Assembly: GCA_934394615.1 (NCBI GenBank)
Contig: CAKRRJ010000116.1
Span: forward strand, 1-5,515
Length of the DNA stretch: 5,515 nucleotides
Direction: 5' to 3'
DNA from: an uncultured Lachnospiraceae bacterium
Lineage (GTDB): Bacteria > Bacillota > Clostridia > Lachnospirales > Lachnospiraceae
Position numbers and translations under genes: made by a program. The notes beneath the pieces are model-generated. The model had not been told where the DNA came from, made no database searches, and was given only the letters and a program-made list of their open reading frames with translations. Below, piece by piece: positions 5,313-5,515 of the stretch (the first letter of the stretch is position 1; every line of letters begins with the position of its first letter).

Positions 5313-5515
5313 CATGAAAGGTCCGAAGCAGGACGGGGTGATATCCCGCTGCGCAAAATAGAAGTGCTGTGTTCGGACGATGTGGCTGACAGCCGTTTGC
5401 GGATAGTCGGACTGATCGTCCGCCTCCCGAAAACGTCAGTCGCCACATAGCCGGACACATTGCACTTCTATTTATGCTACGCAGGATACCACCCCGGCCT
5501 GCTTCTGCTTTCCTG
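5313..5515. repeat. long imperfect inverted repeat forming a ~200-nt hairpin (MITE-like element, structured RNA or large terminator)
   Basis: Beginning 18 nt after the lyase stop codon, the sequence folds on itself up to the window edge. Pairs from the outside in: GAAAG 5316-5320 with 5508-5512; GAAGCAGG 5325-5332 with 5498-5505; CGGGGTG 5334-5340 with 5490-5496; TATCC 5342-5346 with 5484-5488; 12 perfect pairs AAATAGAAGTGC 5356-5367 with 5462-5473; TGTGT 5368-5372 with 5455-5459; ATGTGGC 5380-5386 with 5442-5448; TGAC 5387-5390 with 5435-5438; GTTT 5395-5398 with 5431-5434; and an apical GCGGA 5399-5403 with TCCGC 5419-5423. Bulges and small internal loops interrupt the arms. No gene or T-tract is visible inside it. 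It may extend past the right edge, so ends and target-site duplications cannot be judged. Confidence 0.8.

Noticed and set aside
5313..5515. Reading the right-edge hairpin as an integron attC site or CRISPR repeat
   Set aside because: No attC core sites (RYYYAAC/GTTRRRY) frame it, there is no integrase, and there are no regularly spaced direct repeats.

Overview
The window looks like chromosomal DNA from an obligately anaerobic, gut-type Clostridium relative, most likely Lachnospiraceae or a close neighbour. The reasons are strong AGGAGG-type ribosome binding sites, sigma-A-type promoter hexamers, the DUF378 and ThrE-type membrane proteins, and rubrerythrin/rubredoxin chemistry used against oxygen. 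The family assignment is inference. Base composition varies: hand counts give about 55% GC at 61-120, about 52% at 2101-2160 and about 42% at 3241-3300.

Layout. From 1 to 1495, on the minus strand, is a two-gene unit: an MBL-fold metallo-hydrolase (671-1495) followed by a ThrE/YjjP-type transporter half that runs off the left edge (1-671). Stop and start overlap as TAATG. A bidirectional-looking intrinsic terminator (1578-1625) separates this unit from the operon upstream.

From 1657 to 3963, also minus, is a compact oxygen/peroxide-defence operon. In transcription order it has a Fur/PerR-like operator (3949-3963), a perfect-consensus promoter (TTGACA, 17 bp, TATAAT; 3917-3945), a leader of about 105 nt, a small rubredoxin (3641-3805), a bacteriohemerythrin with all seven iron ligands (3164-3598), a fused flavin reductase-rubredoxin-rubrerythrin protein (1925-3106), and a 69-residue DUF378 membrane protein (1657-1866). 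Together these could bind O2 or NO (hemerythrin) and pass NAD(P)H electrons through flavin and rubredoxin to the rubrerythrin diiron site for peroxide reduction. The fusion gene has a strong internal ribosome binding site and ATG exactly at the rubrerythrin domain, so free rubrerythrin may also be made.

From 4089 to 5294, divergent on the plus strand, is a complete MalY/PatB-type PLP-dependent C-S lyase/aminotransferase. Behind it, from 5313 to the right edge, lies a roughly 200-nt imperfect inverted repeat that folds end to end into one long hairpin. It codes for nothing obvious and is the least explained structure here: a MITE-like element, a structured RNA or a large terminator.

The two most interesting items are the three-module defence protein with its internal start, and the long terminal hairpin.
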